Origin: JBHEKP01 sp041859375
GTDB taxonomy: Bacteria; Hydrogenedentota; Hydrogenedentia; Hydrogenedentales; CAITNO01
Direction: 5' to 3'
Assembly (NCBI GenBank): GCA_041859375.1
Contig: JBHEKP010000254.1
Span: forward strand, 1 to 5,204
DNA: 5,204 nt
In this document: piece after piece, positions 1-5,144 of the stretch
Numbering within the stretch: the first letter of the stretch is position 1
How the letters are laid out: each line of letters starts with the position of its first letter
Notes under the pieces: generated by a model
Told to the model about the DNA's origin: nothing
What the model saw: the letters and a program-made list of their open reading frames with translations, nothing else
The model's database searches: none
Made by a program: the position numbers and the translations under genes

Positions 1-375
1 GCACAGGCACAGGTCGGGGATGAGCAGCACGTCGGCGCCAAAGCGCCCCTTCAATTCACGAAGCGCCCGCGGCACAAGCGCCTTTTCACCGCCCGCCCCG
101 GAGGCCTTCTCGTCCTTGGACTCCGGGAGGCCGAAGATGAGGTGGTTTTTGATTCCAAGTTCGAGGTCTTTCCCGACCTGAGCGACGAGTTCGTCGACGG
201 AAACACGGTTGATCCCGGGAAGGGTGGGGATTGCCTGCGTCTGTCCGGTTCCCTCCACCACGAAATGGGGCTGGACCATCTTTTCTTTTTTCACGGCAGT
301 TTCAGCCGTCAAATCACGGAGGGCGGGGGTCATCCGCAGCCTGCGCGGGCGTATCAGCGGGAAACCGTTCATCAT
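1..375 (-). CDS. hemB: Delta-aminolevulinic acid dehydratase (porphobilinogen synthase), N-terminal part, cut by window edge
   Basis: HemB condenses two 5-aminolevulinate molecules to porphobilinogen in the cytoplasm. The window holds the first 125 codons of a protein that is usually about 320-340 residues, so the 3' part lies beyond the left edge. Family features seen are the RPRRLR stretch near residues 9-14, QPHFVVEGTG, LPGINR, GIKNHLIFGLPESKDE, and DLCLC at 121-125. The two cysteines in DLCLC match the first two of three zinc ligands in zinc-dependent HemB; magnesium-type enzymes have aspartates there. The third cysteine would lie outside the window. The start ATG (375-373) overlaps the hemD stop as ATGA, and a good Shine-Dalgarno sequence (GAGGA, about 7 bases upstream) lies inside the end of hemD. 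A second ATG follows immediately and could also serve. It is the last visible gene of the hem operon. Confidence 0.96.
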   Translation of the reverse strand, partial: MMNGFPLIRPRRLRMTPALRDLTAETAVKKEKMVQPHFVVEGTGQTQAIPTLPGINRVSVDELVAQVGKDLELGIKNHLIFGLPESKDEKASGAGGEKALVPRALRELKGRFGADVLLIPDLCLC

Positions 376-1124
376 GTCTTTTCCTCGTTGGTGTGCTCAT
401 TATCCAGAAAACGGCGGATAGCGTCCACCAGCCCGTCCCTGGAGGAGTCCTCCGCAACGTTGACGTTCGCGCAACCCAGTTCCCGGATCGTTCCGGCGGT
501 GGTGGCGCCGATGGCAAACACCGGGGCATGGGCGGGAATGGCATGCCTCCGGCAAAAATGGCGCGCGCCCGAGGGGCTCATGAACACAAACAAGTCCGTG
601 TGCGTGAAGGCCGGAACCGGCGTTTGTCCGGGCGGCAGGGGTTCCGTGCGGTAAATCACACATTCCGTGACCTTGACGCCGGCCCGGGTGAGGCGGCCAA
701 CCAGGTCGCTGCCCATTTTTTCAGGGCGCGGCAGCAGCACGGCGGGCGGCGGCGCGCCGTGCATGCGCGCAAATGCGTCGGCGAAGCCGTCTCCGGTGTG
801 TTCCGGTGAAACAAAATCCACCCGGCGCCCCAGTTTCTTGACGTGTTCGGCGGTGTTGGGGCCAACGCAGGCGATTCTTGGGAAAGTTTCCACCGCAGTG
901 GCGGGGAGAAGACTGAAAAAAACGGCAACGGCATTGGCGCTGGTGAAGAGTATCCAGTCAAAGCCGTCCAGTCCCGCCGCGATTCGGGCAACTTCGTCGG
1001 CGTCCTGACAGGGCGTGATCCTGCTGACCGGCACGGAATGCAACTCCACGGGCAGCCCCGCAAGGGCGGACACGGCCTCGGAAACACCATTCTCAATGGT
1101 CGCCAGGAACAGCCTTCTGCCCAT
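372..1124 (-). CDS. hemD: Uroporphyrinogen-III synthase
   Basis: HemD closes hydroxymethylbilane to uroporphyrinogen III with inversion of ring D, the branch point to heme, siroheme and cobalamin. The protein is 250 residues, the normal length for a stand-alone enzyme (E. coli is about 246). This family is weakly conserved, but typical landmarks are present: DWILFTSANAV at 56-66 in the first lobe, VKVTECVIYRT at 150-160 near the linker, VFMSPSGAR at 180-188 in the second lobe, AIGATTAGTIRELG at 204-217, and SSRDGLVDAI near the C-terminus. It is not fused to a methyltransferase (CobA-type) domain. The ATG lies 3 bases after the hemC stop. Its Shine-Dalgarno sequence is weak (GGA about 10 bases upstream), so translation probably depends on coupling to hemC. 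The position between hemC and hemB supports the call. Confidence 0.95.
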   Translation of the reverse strand: MGRRLFLATIENGVSEAVSALAGLPVELHSVPVSRITPCQDADEVARIAAGLDGFDWILFTSANAVAVFFSLLPATAVETFPRIACVGPNTAEHVKKLGRRVDFVSPEHTGDGFADAFARMHGAPPPAVLLPRPEKMGSDLVGRLTRAGVKVTECVIYRTEPLPPGQTPVPAFTHTDLFVFMSPSGARHFCRRHAIPAHAPVFAIGATTAGTIRELGCANVNVAEDSSRDGLVDAIRRFLDNEHTNEEKT

Positions 1125-1127
1125 GGC

Positions 1128-2054
1128 TCACGTTCCAGATCCGCTTTTTAGCGCCTCGAACACGCTTTGCGCCGCCTCCGCGGGGGAGGCACCAGAGGCC
1201 TGCGCCCGGATGCAGCCCGGGGCGTCGTGCAACTGCCAGTCATCAGGCCCAAGCAGGGCGCACACGGACAGTCCCCCTTCGTCATGCTCCGCGTACACCC
1301 CCAGCGGCATGCCGCATCCCCCCCCCAGCAGTTCCAGCAGGCGACGTTCCGCATCCACCGCGTCCGAGGTTTTTTCGTCGTGGAGTTCCGCCAGCAGGGC
1401 AAGAAGCTCGTCATCCGAGGCGCGGGTCTGCAGCGCCAGCGCGCCCTGCCCTGGCGCGGGCAGCATGGCGTCAAAGCCCAGGACGACCACGCGGTAACCC
1501 TCCGCCTGCACGCCGAGCCGCCGGAAACCGGCGGCGGCGACAAGTATCGCGTCGTACTGGCCGCCGACCAGCTTGGCGATGCGGGTGGGCACGTTGCCCC
1601 GCAGTTCCTTGATCGTCACGTCCGGGCGCAGCGCCTTGATTTGCAGGGCGCGCCTTTTGGAGCTGGTTCCCACGACCGGGTTTGGGGGGAGGAGAAGCGG
1701 ATCTCCCCCGTCCACGGCCCCGTCGCGCACCAGCAGCAGATCGTTCGCCATTTCCCGCTCCGGGACCGCGGCCACCACCAGCCCCCCGGGGCTTTCCGTG
1801 GGAAGGTCCTTCAGACTGTGCACCGCCAGATCGATGCGGCCCTGCAGCAGCGCCTCCTCAAGCTCCTTGGTGAAGAAACCCTTGCCCTCCACCATGTGCA
1901 GCGGCACGTCCTGTATCCGGTCGCCCTCCGTCTTGATGATGACCGTCTCCACCGGAATCCCGGCGATTCGGGCGACGGCGTCCGCAATCATGCCCGTCTG
2001 GGTCCGGGCCAGTTCGCTGCCCCGGGTGCCTATGATGATTTTTTCACGCGTCAT
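1128..2054 (-). CDS. hemC: Hydroxymethylbilane synthase (porphobilinogen deaminase)
   Basis: HemC joins four porphobilinogens into hydroxymethylbilane using a covalent dipyrromethane cofactor. The 308-residue protein matches the family length (about 310). Visible motifs in order are IGTRGSELA at 8-16; HSLKDLP at 79-85, in which Asp83 corresponds to the catalytic Asp84 of E. coli; GTSSKRRALQI at 129-139; the LRGNVPTRIAKL basic substrate-binding segment at 151-162; PAPGQGALA at 199-207; and LLGGGCGMPLG at 242-252, where Cys247 is the expected cofactor attachment site. All key residues look intact, so it should be active. The ATG at 2054 overlaps the hemA stop as ATGA, with AGGA about 8 bases upstream, so it is translationally coupled to hemA. 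Confidence 0.98.
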   Translation of the reverse strand: MTREKIIIGTRGSELARTQTGMIADAVARIAGIPVETVIIKTEGDRIQDVPLHMVEGKGFFTKELEEALLQGRIDLAVHSLKDLPTESPGGLVVAAVPEREMANDLLLVRDGAVDGGDPLLLPPNPVVGTSSKRRALQIKALRPDVTIKELRGNVPTRIAKLVGGQYDAILVAAAGFRRLGVQAEGYRVVVLGFDAMLPAPGQGALALQTRASDDELLALLAELHDEKTSDAVDAERRLLELLGGGCGMPLGVYAEHDEGGLSVCALLGPDDWQLHDAPGCIRAQASGASPAEAAQSVFEALKSGSGT

Positions 2055-3400
2055 CGGACCGTCCTGTCTATCCCCACGCCTTCGAGGTACGTCGCCACGG
2101 CCCTTTTGCAGCAGTGCCGCGCGACCTGTTTGATGCCCGAGGCGTGCATGACCGCCCAGTGCTTGGACATCTTCCGGACCCAGTCCTCAAGCACCTCCCG
2201 CTCCCCATTGTCCAGATGGGGCAGATCCTTTTCCAGCAGTTTGTTGAAATGGTCCAGACTCTCGCGCTCGTAGCGCTTGCGGATGGCGCCGATGGCGGGG
2301 TTGACGGTGCGCACCTTCCACCGGTCCACGATGGCCTCCGCGCCCGCCGCCAGTATCTCCTGCGCGTCATGGGCGGCCCTGCTCCGGTTCTGCCTGAGCG
2401 CCTGGGACTCGTTGCGCAGGGAGTCCATGTTCACCAGGGTCACGCCCTTCAGATCGCCGACCACGGGATCCACGTCCGGCGGAATGGCAAAGTCAAGCAC
2501 CAGCCGCTCGGCGGCGTGGTGGCCGCCCTCAAAAAAAGTTTCCCCGAAAAGATAATGCGGGGCGGAGGTGGAGGTCGCCAGTATGTTGAAGTGCGTTTTT
2601 TCCGACAGGAACGACTCCAGGGAAAGGGAGGAGCCGCCAAAACGTTCCACCAGGGCGTCGCTTTTCTCCCGGGTGCGGTTCACAAAGATCAGCCGGACGC
2701 CGTGCCTGCCCGCGAGGAAGGCGGCCACCTGCTCGATCATCTTGTTCACACCCACGAGAACGGCGGTGGCCTGCCTGTGCCGTTCGCAGTAATCGGCCAG
2801 GCGGGTCTCCGCCAGGGAGGCCACGGAGAGTTTTCCCTCGCCCAGCGAGGTGTTGGTGTAGACCTGCTTGGCGATGGTCAGCGTCTGCTCGTAGAGGAAC
2901 TGGGTTTTTGGCCCGGAAAGGCCGGATTCCTTGGCGCGGACAAAGGCCTGCTTGAACTGGCCCAGAATCTGGCGCTCGCCCACCACCATCGAGTCAAGCG
3001 AGCTGGCCACCAGCAGCAGGTGATCCAGCGCCTGCCGGCCCTGCAGCACCACCCATTGATCCTCCGGCGGCACCTCCACGGTGGTGTTCTTCGCCACGAA
3101 CCAGGACCGCAGCACCTTCAGCAGCACGGAGGGGGTCCGGCCGGAAATGACGAAAAAGCTCACCCGGTTGCACGTGGAGACGTACACCAGTTCCTCCGCG
3201 TCAAGAACCGCCCGCAGTTCGGCCAATTGGGCCCCCTGCTCGGATTCCGGAATCACCAGCGAGGAAAGCTGCTCCATCGAGTTGGCGCTTTTGTGGGTCA
3301 CGCCGAGAATGACCAGCTCGTCCATGCCGCTGTTGGGGGCCATGCATTCCGCGGGGCGCGGCCTGTTGCGCCCGTTGTCGGCGTTCGTCGGACTGTCCAT
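2051..3400 (-). CDS. hemA: Glutamyl-tRNA reductase (divergent)
   Basis: HemA reduces glutamyl-tRNA to glutamate-1-semialdehyde with NADPH, the committed step of C5-pathway tetrapyrrole synthesis. From the chosen start it has 449 residues; the conserved domain begins with MDELVILGVTHKSA at residue 26. The catalytic cysteine is present in STCNR (Cys77), as are the active-site histidine (His127 in DHLLLVASSLDSMVVGE) and RQILGQFKQAF. The NADPH domain keeps the NRTREKSD segment (241-248) and LDFAIPPDVDP, and the C-terminal dimerisation helices are complete. Several usual residues differ: GVNKM replaces GAGEM/T in the nucleotide loop (217-221), YTNT replaces RTET (181-184), and Ser81 replaces the Glu after CNRT. 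The start at 3400 is chosen because GAGGGA lies 6 bases upstream. An ATG at 3325 fits the family start better but has no Shine-Dalgarno sequence. In-frame starts also exist at 3535 and at 3421/3418. It is the first enzyme gene of the operon. Confidence 0.93.
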   Translation of the reverse strand: MDSPTNADNGRNRPRPAECMAPNSGMDELVILGVTHKSANSMEQLSSLVIPESEQGAQLAELRAVLDAEELVYVSTCNRVSFFVISGRTPSVLLKVLRSWFVAKNTTVEVPPEDQWVVLQGRQALDHLLLVASSLDSMVVGERQILGQFKQAFVRAKESGLSGPKTQFLYEQTLTIAKQVYTNTSLGEGKLSVASLAETRLADYCERHRQATAVLVGVNKMIEQVAAFLAGRHGVRLIFVNRTREKSDALVERFGGSSLSLESFLSEKTHFNILATSTSAPHYLFGETFFEGGHHAAERLVLDFAIPPDVDPVVGDLKGVTLVNMDSLRNESQALRQNRSRAAHDAQEILAAGAEAIVDRWKVRTVNPAIGAIRKRYERESLDHFNKLLEKDLPHLDNGEREVLEDWVRKMSKHWAVMHASGIKQVARHCCKRAVATYLEGVGIDRTVR

Positions 3401-3520
3401 GTTGATTCCCTCGGACATCATTGCCATTCCACCACCCTTGCGCGCCATGGCCGCCCCCCGCAAAAAACCGGAAAACGGAATTTGCGGCAAGCGGGCACGG
3501 CGGCATTGCTTTGGCCGGTG

Positions 3521-3567
3521 GCACTCCCGGTTCACCGCGTTGGGATGAAACCGCTCAAAGGGAGTGC
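3521..3567. repeat. 8-bp inverted repeat between the small membrane gene and hemA
   Basis: GCACTCCC (3521-3528) and GGGAGTGC (3560-3567) are perfect inverted copies with a 31-base loop. The element lies wholly in the 183-base gap between the membrane-protein stop and the hemA start. In RNA it would form a stem-loop in the intercistronic region. No T-tract follows, so it is not an intrinsic terminator, and I recognise no known riboswitch in it. Confidence 0.35.
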
Positions 3568-3583
3568 GGGCACACGGCCGCTT

Positions 3584-3904
3584 TCAGCACGCCGTGCGGA
3601 GGGAGGGGGGTGGACCGCGGAGCGTCCAGTCCCTGAGATGGCCCCCTGCGGGCGGGGCGGACGGGACATGGGGAAAAATGGGGGGGAACTGCCCCCGGAG
3701 GGGGGCCAGAAGCAGGAGAACCGCGACAAAAAGATGCGTGAACAGGAGAAACTGGAACGGCCCCCGCATGCCGTCATCCTCAATGTGATGACGCCAAATG
3801 GCGGGCACCGCCCCGTGGAGCACGCCGATCAGCAGGTAGACGATGAGCGTCCACAGGATGACCTTCACGGGACCGGCTGTTCTGTTTTTCACGCGAAGAA
3901 ACAT
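3584..3904 (-). CDS. Small two-span membrane protein of unknown function at the head of the hem operon
   Basis: This 106-residue reading frame is not a family I recognise. Two hydrophobic segments are clear: residues about 13-36 (VKVILWTLIVYLLIGVLHG and onward) and about 49-69 (PFQFLLFTHLFVAVLLLLAP). A short polar loop with RHHIEDD separates them. The tail after residue 71 is rich in Pro, Gly and Arg and looks poorly constrained, so the true end or a frameshift there is uncertain. The ATG at 3904 is preferred because the likely promoter -10 box lies at 3950-3945. A longer frame from a GTG at 3991 would begin upstream of the transcript. The ribosome site is weak (GGAAAGAG, rather far upstream). 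It sits 183 bases before hemA on the same strand with no terminator between, so it is probably co-transcribed. Many hem operons carry a membrane protein of the HemX/CcsA type upstream of hemA, but this protein is far too short to be one. It could be a chance frame, but two well-formed spans and GC-rich third positions in the first 70 codons argue that it is real. Confidence 0.5.
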   Translation of the reverse strand: MFLRVKNRTAGPVKVILWTLIVYLLIGVLHGAVPAIWRHHIEDDGMRGPFQFLLFTHLFVAVLLLLAPLRGQFPPIFPHVPSAPPAGGHLRDWTLRGPPPSLRTAC

Positions 3905-3944
3905 TGCAACGGGCTCTTTCCAACTATTCGCACAAACCACCCAT

Positions 3945-3972
3945 ACTATACCCCAAGGAGGCTTTTTGACAC
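3945..3972 (-). promoter_or_regulatory. Predicted sigma70-type promoter of the hem operon
   Basis: On the minus strand TATAGT (3950-3945) sits in the context GGGGTATAGTATGGG, nearly the same as the bacterioferritin promoter core. The -35 is weak: GTGTCA at 3972-3967, 4/6 with a 16-base spacer. The transcript would start near 3938, about 34 bases before the membrane-protein ATG at 3904, and would run through hemA, hemC, hemD and hemB. No other convincing promoter was seen before hemA. Confidence 0.55.
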
Positions 3973-4018
3973 ATCCGGTAAAGATACGCACCCACCGCCA
4001 AGGCCCTCCTTCAAAATC

Positions 4019-4059
4019 CCTTAGCCGTTTTTAAAGGAAACACTACGAAATTGCTAAGG
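4019..4059. repeat. 7-bp inverted repeat between the bacterioferritin terminator and the hem promoter
   Basis: CCTTAGC (4019-4025) and GCTAAGG (4053-4059) are perfect inverted copies around an AT-rich 27-base centre that itself contains GTTT...AAAC. It lies about 45-110 bases upstream of the predicted hem -35, outside any gene. It could be an operator or a chance palindrome. Confidence 0.35.
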
Positions 4060-4088
4060 ATTCCCCGGCACCATGAAAAACCGGCCAT

Positions 4089-4117
4089 AAAAAACGCCGC
4101 CGGGGGGGCCGGCGGCG
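4089..4117 (-). terminator. Intrinsic (Rho-independent) terminator of bacterioferritin
   Basis: On the minus strand a perfect 9-bp GC-only stem (4117-4109 pairing with 4103-4095) encloses a 5-base C loop, and six T residues (4094-4089) follow directly. It starts about 30 bases past the bacterioferritin stop. This insulates bacterioferritin transcription from the hem operon promoter further along the same strand. Confidence 0.95.
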
Positions 4118-4148
4118 CAAATTTACGTTTACTGGCGAATGGCTGGGT

Positions 4149-4661
4149 TCAGGCGCCGCCGCCTGCGGGGGGGCCTGCCGCCGTGCGTTTGCTGCGCTCG
4201 ATGGACTGAAGCGCCAGGTAGCTCTCGCCGTACTCCTCCAGGTGGCCGAACTCGGTGTCGTACTGGTCGTAATGGCGCTCCTCGTCCATCACCAGCTCCT
4301 CAAAGAGCTTCTTCGACATGGAGTCGGCGTTGGCGGAGCACTCGTTCGCCCAACGGTTGTAGGCCAGGGCGCTTTCCTCCTCCATTTTGCACGCCATCTC
4401 AAGCATGTCCCGGACCTTGGTGACCTTTTTCACCTCCTCCGAGGCGCGCATCTCCACCTCGCCCTTGAGGAACAGGATGCGCTCGGCGAGCCGCTCGATG
4501 TGCATCATTTCCTCGATGGCGGTGCGCTTGAACAGGTTTGCCAGCAGGTCCAGCCCCTGGTCGTCGCAGTGAAAATGGAAATACATGTACTGGTGCACCG
4601 CCGAAAGCTCGTCGGCCACGGCCTTGTTCAGCAATTCAATGCTTTTCTGATGCATGGGCAT
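4149..4661 (-). CDS. bfr: Bacterioferritin (heme-binding type ferritin)
   Basis: Bacterioferritin forms a 24-subunit shell that oxidises Fe(II) at di-iron centres and stores it as ferric mineral. The 170-residue protein is a four-helix ferritin-like domain plus a short C-terminal tail (SIERSKRTAAGPPAGGGA). All six ferroxidase ligands stand at the same numbers as in E. coli Bfr: Glu18 (ADELSAVHQY), Glu51 and His54 (IEEMMHIER), Glu94 (KMEEESA), and Glu127 and His130 (DEERHYDQYDTEF). Met52, the residue that ligates heme between two subunits in E. coli Bfr, is also present, so heme binding is likely though not shown. The start ATG at 4661 follows a near-perfect Shine-Dalgarno sequence (AAGGAGG, 8 bases upstream), predicting strong translation. 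It is a single-gene transcript, with its own promoter at about 4724-4753 and a terminator just after the stop. No bacterioferritin-associated ferredoxin is visible. Confidence 0.93.
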   Translation of the reverse strand: MPMHQKSIELLNKAVADELSAVHQYMYFHFHCDDQGLDLLANLFKRTAIEEMMHIERLAERILFLKGEVEMRASEEVKKVTKVRDMLEMACKMEEESALAYNRWANECSANADSMSKKLFEELVMDEERHYDQYDTEFGHLEEYGESYLALQSIERSKRTAAGPPAGGGA

Positions 4662-4669
4662 GTCTGTCT

Positions 4670-4676
4670 CCTCCTT
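4670..4676 (-). promoter_or_regulatory. Strong Shine-Dalgarno sequence of bacterioferritin
   Basis: AAGGAGG lies 8 bases before the ATG at 4661. It fixes that ATG as the start over the second in-frame ATG two codons later, and it is much stronger than the ribosome sites of the hem genes. Confidence 0.85.
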
Positions 4677-4681
4677 TTTCG

Positions 4682-4696
4682 GGCGCGTTCCGCGCC
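4682..4696 (-). promoter_or_regulatory. Short perfect hairpin in the bacterioferritin 5' leader
   Basis: GGCGCG-GAA-CGCGCC on the minus strand forms a 6-bp all-GC stem with a 3-base loop. It ends 5 bases before the Shine-Dalgarno sequence. It has no T-tract, so it is not an intrinsic terminator. It could stabilise the message or hold the ribosome site open; a role is unproven. Confidence 0.4.
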
Positions 4697-4723
4697 GGTT
4701 TGATTGGGTTGAATCTCCCCCAC

Positions 4724-4753
4724 ACTATACCCCCCAAAGACGCGCACGGACAA
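4724..4753 (-). promoter_or_regulatory. Predicted sigma70-type promoter of bacterioferritin
   Basis: On the minus strand TATAGT (4729-4724) is a good -10 box with an upstream G-run (extended -10-like GGTATAGTG). TTGTCC (4753-4748) is a 4/6 match to the -35 consensus with an 18-base spacer. A transcript would start near 4717, giving a 5' leader of about 55 bases before the ATG at 4661. This is inferred from sequence only. Confidence 0.65.
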
Positions 4754-4773
4754 CCCCCGCCGCCAGCCGCGTC

Positions 4774-4814
4774 CATCCCCTCTTGTGGGGGCGCCCCCCC
4801 CGTGTCCGCCCGCT
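4774..4814. repeat. GC-rich intergenic repeat, copy A
   Basis: This 41-base stretch from CATCCCCTCTTGTGGGGG to GTGTCCGCCCGCT is repeated with few changes at 4841-4880. It differs from copy B mainly in the centre (GCGCCCC in place of GCGGA), which breaks the hairpin formed by copy B. It is noncoding. Confidence 0.8.
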
Positions 4815-4840
4815 TACCGCAGGTGCCCCGCCCGTCCCGC

Positions 4841-4880
4841 CATTCCCTCTTGTGGGGGCGGACCCCCGTGTCCGCCCGCT
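4841..4880. repeat. GC-rich intergenic repeat, copy B, with hairpin
   Basis: This second copy lies 26 bases after copy A in the same orientation. Its centre holds an 8-bp perfect inverted repeat, GGGCGGAC (4856-4863) and GTCCGCCC (4870-4877), with a 6-base loop. From memory, GGGCGGACACGGG-type palindromes are common between genes in environmental bacteria; I could not check this. Confidence 0.8.
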
Positions 4881-4920
4881 GTCGCACTGTGGCTCCGTGT
4901 GAGGATTTCGGAAATATTCA

Positions 4921-4946
4921 CGCGAAGGCGCGAAGCCCGCGAAAGG
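4921..4946. repeat. CGCGAA-periodic short tandem stretch
   Basis: Three consecutive degenerate units begin with CGCGAA (CGCGAAGG, CGCGAAGCC, CGCGAAAGG), giving an 8-9-base period. It follows copy B after about 40 bases and is preceded by a short AT-richer segment. It is noncoding and resembles a repeat type I recall from intergenic regions elsewhere. Confidence 0.6.
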
Positions 4947-4992
4947 GAAAGACCGGGGAGATGGAAGATGGATGGACAGAATAAGAAGAAGA

Positions 4993-5077
4993 GAATTGAC
5001 AGGATGAACAGGATGGGAAAAAGGATTTTTTGCTGTTTTTTCTTAATCCTGTGCATCCTGTTTATCCATGTTAATTC
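4993..5077. repeat. Imperfect inverted repeat of about 85 bases with ATCCTGT core
   Basis: The left arm (4993-5027) begins GAATTGACAGGATGAACAGG. The reverse complement of the right arm (5045-5077) begins GAATTAACATGGATAAACAGG. They align over about 33 bases with a few mismatches and gaps around a T-rich 17-base centre. Inside each arm a 9-base period (ACAGGATGA/ACAGGATGG; ATCCTGTGC/ATCCTGTTT) is visible. The sequence is far more AT-rich than its surroundings. It probably belongs to a dispersed intergenic repeat family; a folded RNA or DNA cruciform is possible. Confidence 0.75.
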
Positions 5078-5131
5078 CCCTGTTTTTCTTCCTTGCGCGC
5101 CAAAAACGCGCCCCGGGGGGCGGGGGGATGG

Positions 5132-5137
5132 TACAAT
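5132..5137 (+). promoter_or_regulatory. Possible -10 box of smpB
   Basis: TACAAT matches the -10 consensus at 5/6 and is preceded by GG, in the context GGTACAATG. No -35 is recognisable at the right distance; the upstream stretch is a C- and G-run. Transcription would begin at about 5144-5145, which is the smpB ATG itself, implying a leaderless message if both calls are right. Alternatively the match is chance. Confidence 0.35.
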
Positions 5138-5144
5138 GCGCGGC

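Larger units (their letters stand above)
4662..5144. other. 483-base divergent intergenic region between bfr and smpB
   Basis: No credible gene lies here. In order it holds the bacterioferritin leader and promoter (to about 4753), a GC-rich filler, the two GC-rich repeat copies, the CGCGAA-periodic stretch, a purine-rich stretch at about 4941-4995, the large inverted repeat, and a C/G-run segment directly before smpB (near-palindromic CGCCCC/GGGGCG at 5109-5122). Open frames across it have compositions dictated by the repeats. Confidence 0.75.

Noticed and set aside
1167..2273. Plus-strand open frame of 368 codons opposite hemC
   Set aside because: It is a shadow of hemC, which has complete family motifs on the other strand.
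3401..3535. Longer HemA start at 3535 adding 45 more residues
   Set aside because: The added residues have no family match, the segment crosses the 3521-3567 inverted repeat, and a better ribosome site exists at 3400.
3401..3583. Riboswitch ahead of hemA
   Set aside because: I looked for a cobalamin-type or other known conserved core in the gap and saw none; only a simple stem-loop is supported.
3905..3991. GTG start at 3991 for the small membrane protein
   Set aside because: The predicted promoter -10 box falls inside this extension, and the AAGGAGG upstream is about 13 bases from the GTG, too far to be convincing.
2114..4024. Plus-strand open frame of 636 codons opposite hemA
   Set aside because: It is antisense to hemA and the small membrane gene. 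Its His/Gly/Arg-rich composition is what the reverse of a GC-rich coding frame gives, and it has no domain I recognise.
4774..4880. CRISPR-like array
   Set aside because: There are only two copies with one 26-base gap and unequal repeats, and no cas genes are in view.
4538..4984. Plus-strand 148-codon frame across the bfr start and the intergenic repeats
   Set aside because: It overlaps bacterioferritin antisense, and its repeated proline/arginine blocks come from the duplicated GC-rich element.
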